Of a DNA stretch of 54,366 nt, positions 20,507 to 28,581 are shown piece by piece. A program made the position numbers and the translations under genes. Origin of the DNA: Nostoc sp. NMS8 (GTDB taxonomy: Bacteria; Cyanobacteriota; Cyanobacteriia; Cyanobacteriales; Nostocaceae); the NCBI RefSeq assembly GCF_017115045.1, contig NZ_JABXKK010000039.1:12940-67305 (forward strand). The letters are read 5' to 3'. The notes under the pieces are model-generated. The model did not search any database. It saw only the letters and a program-made list of their open reading frames with translations, and had not been told where the DNA came from. Numbering within the stretch: position 1 is the first letter of the stretch; every line of letters begins with the position of its first letter.

Positions 20507-21073
20507 ATGAACGTAAACCACAGTAAAAATTTGCTCAAAATGCTTGCTAGCCTTGTGGGAGTTGCTAGTACTGGTGCTTTAATAAGTCTTCCGGTATATG
20601 CTGCTATACCTCAATCCAACGCTCGAAATTTGGAAACTAGTCAAGCCCCGATAGGTAATAGATTGTACTCTCAAGCAGGACAATCTATAGGTGATTCGAC
20701 CAACGGAACGGAGCAGTCCCCAAATAATGCCAATAATGATTCTACTGGAACGCAGCAGAATCTAAATAACGGCACTAATGGAACAAGTAATGGTACTACT
20801 GGAACACAGCAGAATCTAAATAACGGTACTAGTGGAACAAGTAATGGTACTACTGGAACGCAGCAGTATCCAATTAACGGCACTAATGGAACAAGTAATG
20901 GTACTACTGGAACACAGCAGTATCCAATTAACGGCACTACCGGAACGCAGGACACTACAGGTGGTAGCAACACTACCGGAACGCAGGACACTACAGGTGG
21001 TAGCAACACTACAGGTGGTAGCAGCACTACAGGTGGTGGCAACACTGGTGGAGGTGTCAGAGCGCTATGGTAA
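20507..21073 (+). CDS. Secreted Thr/Asn/Gly-rich repeat protein
   Basis: 188 residues, ATG start with AGGAG 6 nt upstream. An N-terminal signal peptide (basic MNVNHSK, hydrophobic core LLKMLASLVGVASTGALISL, cleavage probably after VYA) precedes a low-complexity mature part. From about residue 75 it is a degenerate tandem array: GTQQNLNNGTNGTSNGTT repeats, then TTGGSNTTGTQD repeats, ending in a Gly-rich tail. The DNA is repetitive too (20740-21050). No domain is recognised. Composition fits an exported, possibly surface or matrix-associated protein. It is not in an operon. Confidence 0.75.
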   Translation: MNVNHSKNLLKMLASLVGVASTGALISLPVYAAIPQSNARNLETSQAPIGNRLYSQAGQSIGDSTNGTEQSPNNANNDSTGTQQNLNNGTNGTSNGTTGTQQNLNNGTSGTSNGTTGTQQYPINGTNGTSNGTTGTQQYPINGTTGTQDTTGGSNTTGTQDTTGGSNTTGGSSTTGGGNTGGGVRALW

Positions 21074-21454
21074 TTTACTAGCCCTACACAGACTAGCGAG
21101 TTTCTTAAGCTTGCTACCTCTAGTTAATAGCGGTTCCCGCTTGAGTGAGGTACAAGAACCCTACCCCCAATTCCCTAAGAGCAAGCGACGAGGCGACTAC
21201 GATCTACCTTGTATGATGTGATTAGGAAACGCTGTATCAATATTAAATGCAGTAGAAAAGATGAGATGCGCTGTCAATTGATTCGATTTCTACTGCAACT
21301 TATTTTAAGAATTTTATTTTACCTTCCTCACCAAATCACTCTTGATATAGTGCTTAAAATCTTCTAGACATTAAGAATAATTACTAAAATAGCTACACTA
21401 AAGTAGAAACTCAAAAAACAAATAATTGATGATTAATTGGATATTTAAGTATTG
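21074..21454. other. Intergenic with right copy of the 21-bp repeat
   Basis: 380 bases. The first part carries Nostoc-type dispersed-repeat words (TAGCGGTTCCCGCTTGAGTG, 21127-21146). The right copy of the 21-bp repeat is at 21220-21240. The remainder is an AT-rich leader of the L,D-transpeptidase gene with no clear ribosome site. Confidence 0.5.
21220..21240 (+). repeat. 21-bp direct repeat, right copy
   Basis: GATTAGGAAACGCTGTATCA plus A, differing at one base from 20172-20192. Confidence 0.6.
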
Positions 21455-22027
21455 ATGGCAAGAATTCTAAAATTTAAAATGTTCAAGCAATTAGATAAGT
21501 TAGTTATTTTTATTTTTGCATCTGGATTAAATTTTAATCCGGTTATGTCGTTAGCTTCTGAGCTAAAAGTGACTCCTCATACTCCAACCAATAATTTAGT
21601 CTCTCAAGCGACTAATATTAATAATTTAATTATTCAACCTCTTCACCTAGAAATAAGTCTTCGCAACCGTCGAGTTACCCTGTATCGAGGAAAAACCCGC
21701 ATTAAAAGTTATCCCATAGCAGTAGGTCGTCAAGGCTGGGACAGTCCAGTTGGTAATTTTCGAGTTCGTACAATGTTGGAAAACCCTACTTGGATAAATC
21801 CTTTTACAAATAAGGCTATCCCCGGAGGAGACCCGGAAAACCCACTTGGCAAATACTGGATTGGATTTTGGACTAACGGTAAAAATTGGGTTGGCTTACA
21901 CGGTACGCCTAATCCTGATTCAGTTGGTAAGGCTGCGTCACACGGTTGTATTCGGATGTACAACAACGATGTGAAAGAATTATTCGATCAGGTCAGTCTG
22001 GGAACACCAATTATTGTAGTGCGATAG
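21455..22027 (+). CDS. L,D-transpeptidase (YkuD family)
   Basis: 190 residues from ATG 21455 (a TTG three bases earlier is also possible). A hydrophobic N-terminal segment (~12-30) suggests export or membrane anchoring. The YkuD domain covers ~65-190 and ends in the catalytic pattern HGTPNPDSVGKAASHGCIRM, with the nucleophile Cys at about residue 163. These enzymes make 3-3 cross-links in peptidoglycan or attach proteins to it, acting in the periplasm. The protein is short and lacks LysM or other binding domains. Confidence 0.92.
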   Translation: MARILKFKMFKQLDKLVIFIFASGLNFNPVMSLASELKVTPHTPTNNLVSQATNINNLIIQPLHLEISLRNRRVTLYRGKTRIKSYPIAVGRQGWDSPVGNFRVRTMLENPTWINPFTNKAIPGGDPENPLGKYWIGFWTNGKNWVGLHGTPNPDSVGKAASHGCIRMYNNDVKELFDQVSLGTPIIVVR

Positions 22028-22037
22028 CTAATACCCC

Positions 22038-22538
22038 TTACTCGTTTTTCCATTGCTCACGAGGTGGTAAGGCATCATGGTTAGATTGAAATGCGCCCGC
22101 AGGAGCATAAATATCACTACTCAAAGTCTCTCCCGTCTCAGCGTCGATAATCGTTGTAATGGTAGCGCGATCAAAGTGACCGACGCGGGGAATTGTAAAA
22201 TCTGTTAATTCTGTAATCAATTCGTACACTAATCGATTGCTGGATATCTCTGGATTTTCTGACTCTACACCAACCACTTTTTTACGGGTGGCTAGATGTT
22301 CACCAAAATGCACAAGTTTGATAGATTTGATGACAGCTTTTTTGTTGACCCTGGCAATAATTTTAGCTTGGGGAATCAATTTGTCAGCAGTCAAGGTACT
22401 GTTGTCTCTCAGCCTAATAGTAGTTGCTTTAGGAGTAGTTACAGGTTTAACTGGTTGTCTGGATGGTACGGGTTGAGCTAGTGTGTATCCCACAGGAATC
22501 AAAAGTGTTAACAAACTGCTAATTACAAATTTATTCAT
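22038..22538 (-). CDS. Exported protein of unknown function
   Basis: 166 residues, ATG 22538 with AAGGTGG just upstream. A signal peptide (MNKFVISSLLTLLIPVGYTLA) is followed by a Pro/Lys-rich linker (~22-40) and a mainly beta-type region with no motif I recognise. It converges on the L,D-transpeptidase gene with only 10 bp between stops. It looks like a conserved cyanobacterial periplasmic protein. No function is assigned. Confidence 0.8.
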   Translation of the reverse strand: MNKFVISSLLTLLIPVGYTLAQPVPSRQPVKPVTTPKATTIRLRDNSTLTADKLIPQAKIIARVNKKAVIKSIKLVHFGEHLATRKKVVGVESENPEISSNRLVYELITELTDFTIPRVGHFDRATITTIIDAETGETLSSDIYAPAGAFQSNHDALPPREQWKNE

Positions 22539-22685
22539 GAAACCACCTTGTAATCAATAAACTGCAATTTGGGTAAAGCTAGCACTGTTGTTGTCTGGCT
22601 GAATACAAGTCAATTGCATTCCAAACTTTTCCTTGTTCTGCACATTTTGATACGTTTTATATTTTATGGAATTACTAATGACTAA

Positions 22686-23390
22686 TTAGCGGAATCCAAA
22701 GAGATAGCTAAGAGATTTAATGACGCTTAAATAAAAATTACCTTCTCTTTCGCGGAATAGTTCAAAGATAGAACCAGGTGTGCCAAAAAACGGTCTGAGA
22801 GTCCATCCTAACTGACTGCCTACGAAAGCATAAAGAAATAGCCAAAATTGTAAAATCTTCTGGCGGGTTTTACTACCTTCATCATCTTGTTCTAAAACTA
22901 AACTTGTGGCTTGATATAAAGACGAAATACCAATAAATCCAGTGATTGCAAAGATAAAGACATTTAACAAAATCAAAAATTGGTAATTGTTGGTGGTGAT
23001 TAAGAAAAATAGTGTGATTGGTGCAAAGCTAAATAAAAGTACGCTTGTGACTGAAACCGCAGTTAAGACTAATGCTAAATGCTGTCCAAAAGTCCGTTTG
23101 GAACCAAAAATAATGTTAGCAAAATATAACGTCGGGATACAAATCAACAGTGTGATTAAATAGAGGGCTGGGAGTTTAATTGCAGAAGATATAGCCTGCA
23201 TCCAGCTATGGTATGCACCAATGATTCCGCCATAAGCAGCGATAAATAAAGAACTGCAAACTAATAGTGAAATGATTTTATTTGGTAATCTTATCCCTTG
23301 ACGAACTTCCTCTAGAAATCCTTGACGATCGCGCAGGAATCCAATCAGCACTGCAAAGTATTTGATTCCTGAAGATTTCCGTTCCATCAT
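22686..23390 (-). CDS. Multi-pass membrane protein of unknown function
   Basis: 234 residues, ATG 23390 with GAGGA 5 nt upstream. About five to six membrane segments are visible (~40-60, 70-92, 102-130, 135-155, 185-205). The C-terminal motif region FVGSQLGWTLRPFFGTPG, followed by an FRxREGNFY element, is distinctive and probably the conserved core. Spacing to the upstream CruP gene is 30 bp on the same strand, so the two are probably co-transcribed. No function is assigned. Confidence 0.8.
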   Translation of the reverse strand: MMERKSSGIKYFAVLIGFLRDRQGFLEEVRQGIRLPNKIISLLVCSSLFIAAYGGIIGAYHSWMQAISSAIKLPALYLITLLICIPTLYFANIIFGSKRTFGQHLALVLTAVSVTSVLLFSFAPITLFFLITTNNYQFLILLNVFIFAITGFIGISSLYQATSLVLEQDDEGSKTRQKILQFWLFLYAFVGSQLGWTLRPFFGTPGSIFELFREREGNFYLSVIKSLSYLFGFR

Positions 23391-23420
23391 GTTATCCTCA
23401 CACAGGTAAAATTCTAAGTT

Positions 23421-24962
23421 TCATCTTCCTTGATCACCGCCAGAACCATACTTCCAAGCATCAATCAAACGATGCCAATAATATTGTTGTTCTTTTGGTT
23501 GATTCTTAATCCATGTTTCTAGCATTGGACTTAACCAAAACAAGGCAGTGTACACACCTAAATTACTGTAATGTAACATCCAATCTAACAAACTTGTCAA
23601 ACCTACTTGTGGAATTATCTTGGCAACTATTCCAGGATGATATAAACCTGTTTTTAACAGTGTTTGCGTTAGTGCCGAAAACTGCACTATATCTTGTAAA
23701 AATGGTTTTAGCACTGGTGTACCCAACTGTTGCATTTCCTGAAATACTGCTGAGAGTAGTTGGTTAATTTGATCTGGAGCAATTTTCTGATTTACACCAA
23801 CACTCATCGCCTTTTGAAACAACCAGGTGACAGTCAAACTTGGCTGATAGGGTTGTAGCTGTACTAAGGCTTGTGCAGATAATTGTTCTGTTTCCAGCGC
23901 TTCGGAAATGCCATAAGTTAAACGCTTCAGGTGACGCACCATTGCCCCAAAACCACCAAAACTCAAGGGAGATTGATTACCACTGCTATCTCCGGCTGGT
24001 AGAATGCGATTCCAAGGAGTTTTTAAGGGACTTTGGCGATAGGTGGGAAAGAAACCAAATAGCGCCCGTTGAAATTTCAGTTTGCTCAACTCCACTCCCT
24101 GATATTCTGGTAAAAAACGCAGATATTCCTCAAATAGAGCTTCTAAACTCAAACGTTGAGGTTCTGCATCCATATAGGTAAAGAGGTAAGTGGTTCTGCC
24201 ATCCCTAGCTGGAAAGGCTTCCCAGAAGTACTGACATTGATTTTGCAAAGATGTGAATGATAATAACAAATCGCCTGAGTTATTTTCTGGAAAACCTTGA
24301 GCGCAACTTCCCACAACCAAGCACAGCGCATCTGGTTTTTTGCCTTGGCGTGCTTGTTGAGTGATGGGTGAAAAATGTCCCATCGCGTCGATTAATAACC
24401 GAGTTTTGAATTGGTTATTTACCATCACCCCATCTGGATGAACCACGGCTTCGGTAAAAGGTGTGTTTTCTAACAACTTTCCACCGACGGCGAGAAATCG
24501 AGTTTTCAAGGTAGCGAGTAGATAAACTGGATCTACGCCGATATTTAAGACATCCTCTACCCAAACTTCTGTACCGCCAGCAAAACTAACTCGCGCTGGG
24601 TTATATTGAGTGGCGATCGCACTCTCTAATTCTTCCTCAGTCAGCAAGTTCAATTCCACAAATACATCTAATTCTTTGCGAGAAATATTCCACTCTTGTT
24701 CCCTCCCCCGCAAAATTCCCCGTTCCAGCAATGCTACCTGCAATCCCTTCACCGCTAAGGCGCAACCAATTAAAATGCCTAAAGTGCCACCGCAGATAAT
24801 TACATCGAAGTCTACAGCGTCTAAAGTTTGTTGACTTTCTTTAACTAAGGTTGGTATAGGTGCGGTGTTTTCTCTCAGGGATGTGAGGATGCGATCGCTT
24901 TGGCGCAATCCTCCTAAAACATCGCCGGGTAATTGGGAAAGAATTTCTTCAGTTAAAGACAT
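23421..24962 (-). CDS. cruP: CruP, lycopene-cyclase-like FAD protein
   Basis: 513 residues from ATG 24962; a TTG at 24977 would add five. The FAD/NAD-binding Rossmann start is FDVIICGGTLGILIG (~52-66), followed by the family-specific ERGILRGREQEWNISRKEL segment (~80-98). A conserved GDSSGNQSPLSFGGFGAM region lies in the middle. CruP is a paralogue of the CruA-type lycopene cyclase, conserved in cyanobacteria and plants. In plants it has been linked to lowering reactive oxygen and to 5,5'-carotenoid metabolism, not to ordinary cyclisation. It probably acts at membranes. A membrane-protein gene follows 30 bp downstream. Confidence 0.85.
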   Translation of the reverse strand: MSLTEEILSQLPGDVLGGLRQSDRILTSLRENTAPIPTLVKESQQTLDAVDFDVIICGGTLGILIGCALAVKGLQVALLERGILRGREQEWNISRKELDVFVELNLLTEEELESAIATQYNPARVSFAGGTEVWVEDVLNIGVDPVYLLATLKTRFLAVGGKLLENTPFTEAVVHPDGVMVNNQFKTRLLIDAMGHFSPITQQARQGKKPDALCLVVGSCAQGFPENNSGDLLLSFTSLQNQCQYFWEAFPARDGRTTYLFTYMDAEPQRLSLEALFEEYLRFLPEYQGVELSKLKFQRALFGFFPTYRQSPLKTPWNRILPAGDSSGNQSPLSFGGFGAMVRHLKRLTYGISEALETEQLSAQALVQLQPYQPSLTVTWLFQKAMSVGVNQKIAPDQINQLLSAVFQEMQQLGTPVLKPFLQDIVQFSALTQTLLKTGLYHPGIVAKIIPQVGLTSLLDWMLHYSNLGVYTALFWLSPMLETWIKNQPKEQQYYWHRLIDAWKYGSGGDQGR

Positions 24963-25065
24963 TTTGGAAAAATTCAACTCTACATTCCAAAACTACCTGA
25001 GAATGAAGAAAGTAGATGCGATCGTGGCCGAGTAAATCGCAATTGGAACAGGACTTACGCAAGAG

Positions 25066-25155
25066 AGATCCCCCCTAACCCCCCTTTTTAAGGGGGGAAC
25101 CGAAATCAAAGTCCCCCTTTTTAAGGGGGATTTAGGGGGATCTAAAACGTTTTGC
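25066..25155 (-). repeat. Palindromic GATCCCCC-family dispersed repeat
   Basis: A G/C-tract palindrome (TCCCCCCTTTTTAAGGGGGG type arms). It is the reverse complement, with few differences, of the core of the MITE at 50037-50204. An AACTTTTAAAACATCC end lies just to its right (25170-25185), as in that element, so this is a second, left-truncated copy. Confidence 0.7.
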
Positions 25156-25220
25156 TACCGACCAAAGAACTTTTAAAACATCCTTTTAAGGATTTTTTAT
25201 TTAAAAGACCTCACGTTAAA

Positions 25221-27233
25221 TTATCCCAAACCGAATAGTTTTGCGATCGCAGGCAATAATTTATTAGTCGCCTCCACCAGAGAAGCAACAGCAGGTAAGC
25301 CTGTAAATATCCCTTTCAACATGGTGATTGCAGTTTTTGCCGTCTTTTGCTTGGTCGGTTCTTGAGGATTTTTGCCCACTTCTGCTAAAGTGTTCACCTG
25401 TTCTAGCGCTTCGGTTTTGTCTTCTTCTGACAAATATGTGGATTGTACGATCGCATCTTGCAATTGCGACAATAATTCTTTGATTCCTGGTTTCTCGGCA
25501 TCGGTTGCATCAGGTAACTGATTGAGGGCAATACTCACATTTCCGCTAATGGTTCCTAGATTAGCAATAGAATTATTGCCAGCGATACCGCTAACATTAC
25601 TGCTGCCTTCAATATTGATGCCACTGATATCAGACATATTTGTATCTCCTTGAGTATAAAATTTCGGCTGCTTGAGAGCAGTTTCTACCATATTTTCTAA
25701 ACTAATAATGCGTTTATCTTTTTCTACCAGCAATAATTGCTGACTCTGCGATAAAGCTTTGAGTTGATTATAGTCATCAAAATATTCTGCACTCAGTTGA
25801 GATTTATCGCTACCTGCGGCGGTTTTGGCTCTGAGCAAGATTTTATCATCGCCGCGTTTCTCCATTGCCACGATTTCTAACTCGGCTTCGGGATGGTTTT
25901 CGACAAGGTTTTTGAAAGCTATGGCAACGGCGCGAGGGTCAACGCCTTGATTGTGGTAAAGGTCGAGGGTGTCAAAAATTGGCTGGATAAATTCGGCAAA
26001 ATCCTTGTCTGCAAATACCTCTTGTTTATTATCAGGTTTGCGGAGGGGATCGGGGTCTTCTTTGGTGGGTAAGCGCATAAAGACATATTCACACCTTACC
26101 CCATGCAATTTAGTTGTATTTGTAATGCCCCAATCTTCAATGTACGCGCCGGTGAGTGTTGCACCTGTTAAATCTGTGCCGTCTAGTTGCGTTTGCTTTA
26201 GCTTTGCTCTTGACAAATCCGCATCTTGCAAGTTGGCTTCACTGAGATCAGCGCCTATAAAGCTGGCATCTGCTAAATTTGCTTTTTGTAAGTTGATACC
26301 TCGCAGATTTTCACGGTAAAAATTCTTATCCTGTCCCTGTCCTGTAACCAGGAGTTGACGTATTTGTGAATTTTGCAGATAAGTTGAGCCAGGACGAACA
26401 CGGTCAAGCATTTTGGCTTGATGCCAACGGCTACAGATAAGAATAGTGTTTCGCAAATCTGTACTTTTGAGTGTGGCTTGGGTGAAATCAGCATTGGTTA
26501 AATTAGCGCCACGAAAACTTGTACCTCCTGTAGCTGCAAAAGCGATTGCAATATTACGAATCAAGGAGTGTTTTTCGTCTCCTTTCATGGCTCGCCAGCT
26601 GATGTAGATACTAAATAACGTTCCGGCTACGGCTACAGCTCCGGCTCCGGCTCCCGCGAAGGCTCCGGCTAAGGCTACGGTGAAGGCGAAGGCGAAGGCT
26701 AAGGCTCCGGCTACGGCAAAGGCTCCGGCTAAGGCTACGGTGAAGGCGAAGGCTAGGGCGAAGGCTAGGGCTAAGGCTCCGGCTACGAGGAAGCCTCCGG
26801 CTCCAGCTACGGCTCCGGCTAAGACGAAAGCGAAGGCGAAAGCGAAGGCGAAGGTGAAAGCTAAGGCTCCAGCTACTGCTGCTATTCCTTGGCGAATTGT
26901 GACGAAGAAAAAGGCAATTAATACGATTAGGGCAAGCCAGCCGCTAATCTGATTCTCTAAGCCGGAAGTATTAAATATTAGTGACACAAGATAACCATTC
27001 AAAGCCCATAAAAACCCTGATATTCCCGACAACAGCCACGAGACAAGGACTAAGAAAATTGCCCAACGGCGTTGCAGTCCAGCTTTGGCATGACTGAAGT
27101 TTGCCCCTGTTAAATTAGCATTAGTGAAATTTGCCCCTCGGATGTCGGCATAGCTAAAGTTTGCACCGGCAAGGTCTTGTCTACCTTTGAAATTGCGTCC
27201 TCGGAGATTTTGACCGGAGAAGTCTAAAGCCAT
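25221..27233 (-). CDS. Pentapeptide-repeat membrane protein with C-terminal effector-like module
   Basis: 670 residues from ATG 27233 (MALDFSGQNLRG; a TTG at 27257 would add eight). Layout: pentapeptide repeats (~5-52, ANFTNANLTG type); two normal membrane helices (~60-110); a most unusual ~90-residue Ala/Phe/Gly-only hydrophobic tract (FAFAFAFAF, AGAVAGAGG), coded by hexanucleotide-like DNA; a second pentapeptide block (~235-385, interrupted); a charged region (~400-500); and a coiled segment. The last ~138 residues are an Asn/Gly/Ser linker, two helices (ELLSQLQDAI, EALEQVNTLAE) and an amphipathic or hydrophobic end (GIFTGLPAVASLVEATNKLL). A strong internal ribosome site precedes the final part. 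The organisation fits a membrane-bound sensor with a C-terminal effector, like those of cyanobacterial conflict proteins. Function is inferred, not known. Confidence 0.85.
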   Translation of the reverse strand: MALDFSGQNLRGRNFKGRQDLAGANFSYADIRGANFTNANLTGANFSHAKAGLQRRWAIFLVLVSWLLSGISGFLWALNGYLVSLIFNTSGLENQISGWLALIVLIAFFFVTIRQGIAAVAGALAFTFAFAFAFAFVLAGAVAGAGGFLVAGALALAFALAFAFTVALAGAFAVAGALAFAFAFTVALAGAFAGAGAGAVAVAGTLFSIYISWRAMKGDEKHSLIRNIAIAFAATGGTSFRGANLTNADFTQATLKSTDLRNTILICSRWHQAKMLDRVRPGSTYLQNSQIRQLLVTGQGQDKNFYRENLRGINLQKANLADASFIGADLSEANLQDADLSRAKLKQTQLDGTDLTGATLTGAYIEDWGITNTTKLHGVRCEYVFMRLPTKEDPDPLRKPDNKQEVFADKDFAEFIQPIFDTLDLYHNQGVDPRAVAIAFKNLVENHPEAELEIVAMEKRGDDKILLRAKTAAGSDKSQLSAEYFDDYNQLKALSQSQQLLLVEKDKRIISLENMVETALKQPKFYTQGDTNMSDISGINIEGSSNVSGIAGNNSIANLGTISGNVSIALNQLPDATDAEKPGIKELLSQLQDAIVQSTYLSEEDKTEALEQVNTLAEVGKNPQEPTKQKTAKTAITMLKGIFTGLPAVASLVEATNKLLPAIAKLFGLG
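25635..25651 (-). promoter_or_regulatory. Internal ribosome site and start for the C-terminal 138 residues
   Basis: Within the pentapeptide gene, on its own strand, AAGGAG (complement of 25646-25651) sits exactly 8 nt before an in-frame ATG (25637-25635). Translation from here would give a 138-residue protein starting MSDISGINIEG and ending with the parent. The main gene itself has no good ribosome site at its start. The LRR-Roc gene has a matching arrangement at 46050-46064. Confidence 0.5.
26628..26885 (+). repeat. Degenerate 6-bp-period repeat inside the pentapeptide gene
   Basis: On the + strand the tract reads as runs of GGCTCC, GGCTAA, GGCGAA and GGCTAC in varying order for about 260 bp. 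On the coding strand it gives Ala-Phe, Ala-Leu and Ala-Gly dipeptide runs. The period is a multiple of three, so copy-number change would lengthen or shorten the membrane tract without a frameshift. Confidence 0.75.
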
Positions 27234-27314
27234 GTTCCACTTTACGGAGGTGAGCAAATTTTACTACACGCTCACCCCTGTAAATTCAAGAATGGTTAGA
27301 TATATTTGTTAGTT

Positions 27315-27587
27315 GAGCTTCAAAGGTGCAACTTCGAGGCTCAGAAGGTCAACTTTGAGGCTCAAAGGCTCAACGTCGAGGCTCAAAGGCTCAACGTCGA
27401 GGTTCAGAGGCTCAACGTCGAGGCTCAAAGGCTCAACGTCGAGGTTCAGAGGCTCAACGTCGAGGCTCAAAGGCTCAACGTCGAGGTTCAGAGGCTCAAC
27501 GTCGAGGTTCAGAGGCTCAATGTCGAGGCTCAAAGGCTCAATGTCGAGGCTCAAAGGCTCAATGTCGAGGCTAAAAGGCTCATTTTT
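27315..27587 (+). repeat. 21-bp tandem repeat array, 13 units
   Basis: Thirteen head-to-tail units of GAGGCTCAAAGGCTCAACGT plus C, more divergent at both ends. Two + frames and one - frame stay open through the array. One + frame reads as heptads EAQRLNV/EVQRLNV from a TTG at 27306. There is no good ribosome site or ATG, so I do not call a gene, although a small coiled-coil protein is possible. The 6 units with GAGGTT alternate with the GAGGCT form, which suggests higher-order 42-bp duplication. Confidence 0.85.
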
Positions 27588-27707
27588 ACACGTTTTTATT
27601 AAAAGCGACTTAAATGATTTACCGCTGTTTGATGCGTGACAAGTTCAAGATTTTTGCGGTTTGTCAAGAGTTAAAACTAGGTAACTAGCTGAAAGCTCAT
27701 ACCTACA

Positions 27708-27841
27708 CAATACGGTTTGGTTAACATGTTTGTCTCTCGAAGATCCCCCCAACCCCCCTTAAAAAGGGGGGCTTTTTTTGATATTTACCCCCTTTTTAAG
27801 GGGGTCGCCGCAGGCGGGGGGATCTTATCCGAACCGTATTG
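27708..27841. mobile_element. MITE with CAATACGGTT terminal inverted repeats
   Basis: The ends CAATACGGTTTGG (27708-27720) and its inverse CCGAACCGTATTG (27829-27841) match at 12 of 13 positions. They enclose a G/C-tract palindrome (GATCCCCCC, AAAAAGGGGGG, CCCCCTTTTTAAGGGGG). There is no coding capacity. This is a non-autonomous element of about 134 bp. Confidence 0.75.
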
Positions 27842-28026
27842 CATACCCAGATGGGTGAAGAAAGCATCTGCGGTTTTGCAATTTAATTCTTACTCAAAAT
27901 TCTATAACGGTTTACAGGTGCGATTTCTGCTATTTTAGCGATCGCATCGTCAAGTGTGTCATGTGTTTCTCAAGTATTAATGTAGAGATAGGCACAGCGC
28001 AATAACTTGCATTACAGGAAATATTG

Positions 28027-28212
28027 ATGGAACGTTCAAAAATAATTGCTATTCTTACAGGTGCGATTTCGGTGATTTTAGCGATCGCTTACCTCATCGT
28101 AGTCCAACTCTTAGACTACCGAGATATGAAACCCGCCCCCATTAGCCAAGTTGACTCACCACCTGCCATTATTATCTCTCAATGGCAGGTTGACAAAATC
28201 ACCCAAATATAA
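28027..28212 (+). CDS. Small single-pass membrane protein
   Basis: 61 residues from ATG 28027. One hydrophobic helix (~7-28, IIAILTGAISVILAIAYLIVV) is followed by a short polar tail (LDYRDMKPAPISQ). The start is not preceded by a strong ribosome site. Similar short proteins are widespread in filamentous cyanobacteria, with no known function. It lies ahead of the NDH-1 genes but is separated from them by 369 bp that contain repeats, so a link to CO2 uptake is not shown. Confidence 0.6.
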   Translation: MERSKIIAILTGAISVILAIAYLIVVQLLDYRDMKPAPISQVDSPPAIIISQWQVDKITQI

Positions 28213-28228
28213 ATTATCTTTAGTTGAT

Positions 28229-28258
28229 TTGTAGAGACGCGATTGATTGCGTCTCTTG
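28229..28258. repeat. GAGACGC hairpin repeat
   Basis: TTGTAGAGACGCGATTGATT then GCGTCTCT. It is the same family as the ends of the MITE at 32841-32945, here as a single short hairpin just after the small membrane protein gene. It could also act as a terminator. Confidence 0.55.
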
Positions 28259-28480
28259 TCATTTATATCAATTGATAAAACTAATGATAACTATTGATTT
28301 ATCCCTCATTTGATGTATAGATAAGAATAAATACCTATTATTACTTGCTAAAATAGTTGATTATATAAGAAATAATTAGAGTTATTATCCTAAATTTATT
28401 TAATTAGCTAATTCCATTTTGACAGATATAACGGTAAGCTGTTTCTAACAAAATTAAATAAACATAAATTTGTATGTTCT

Positions 28481-28510
28481 GCGTAGGCGTTGCCCGTCGT
28501 GGATCATCGC
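28481..28510 (+). repeat. GCGTAGGCG..CCCGTCG dispersed repeat, copy 1
   Basis: GCGTAGGCGTTGCCCGTCGT plus GGATCATCGC. It matches copies at 43620-43648, 49879-49907 and, inverted, 49130-49158. Confidence 0.7.
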
Positions 28511-28581
28511 GGGGTTAACTGGGATCAACGCCAGTTGACTCAAAACCCATAATTTTTGATGACAAATTTAGAGGTAAATTA

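Larger units (their letters stand above)
28213..28581. other. Leader region of the CO2-uptake operon
   Basis: 369 bp, AT-rich, with a GAGACGC hairpin repeat (28229-28258) and a 30-bp dispersed repeat (28481-28510). AGAGG (28570-28574) is the ribosome site for ndhF. The promoter must lie here. I could not define a regulator site. Low-CO2 NDH-1 operons are often under the LysR-type NdhR/CcmR. Confidence 0.5.

Noticed and set aside
20671..21045. Val/Pro-rich ORF on the - strand opposite the secreted repeat protein
   Set aside because: It is the mirror of the low-complexity repeat; the + strand frame has a signal peptide and a ribosome site.
26680..26952. Lys/Ala-rich + strand ORF inside the pentapeptide gene
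   Set aside because: It arises from the 6-bp-period repeat; the - strand frame is part of a long protein with clear domains.
27315..27587. CRISPR array
   Set aside because: The repeats are directly adjacent without unique spacers, and there are no cas genes.
27306..27602. Coding gene of 98 residues over the 21-bp array
   Set aside because: The start is TTG without a ribosome site, and several other frames are also open because the period is a multiple of three; reported as a repeat only.
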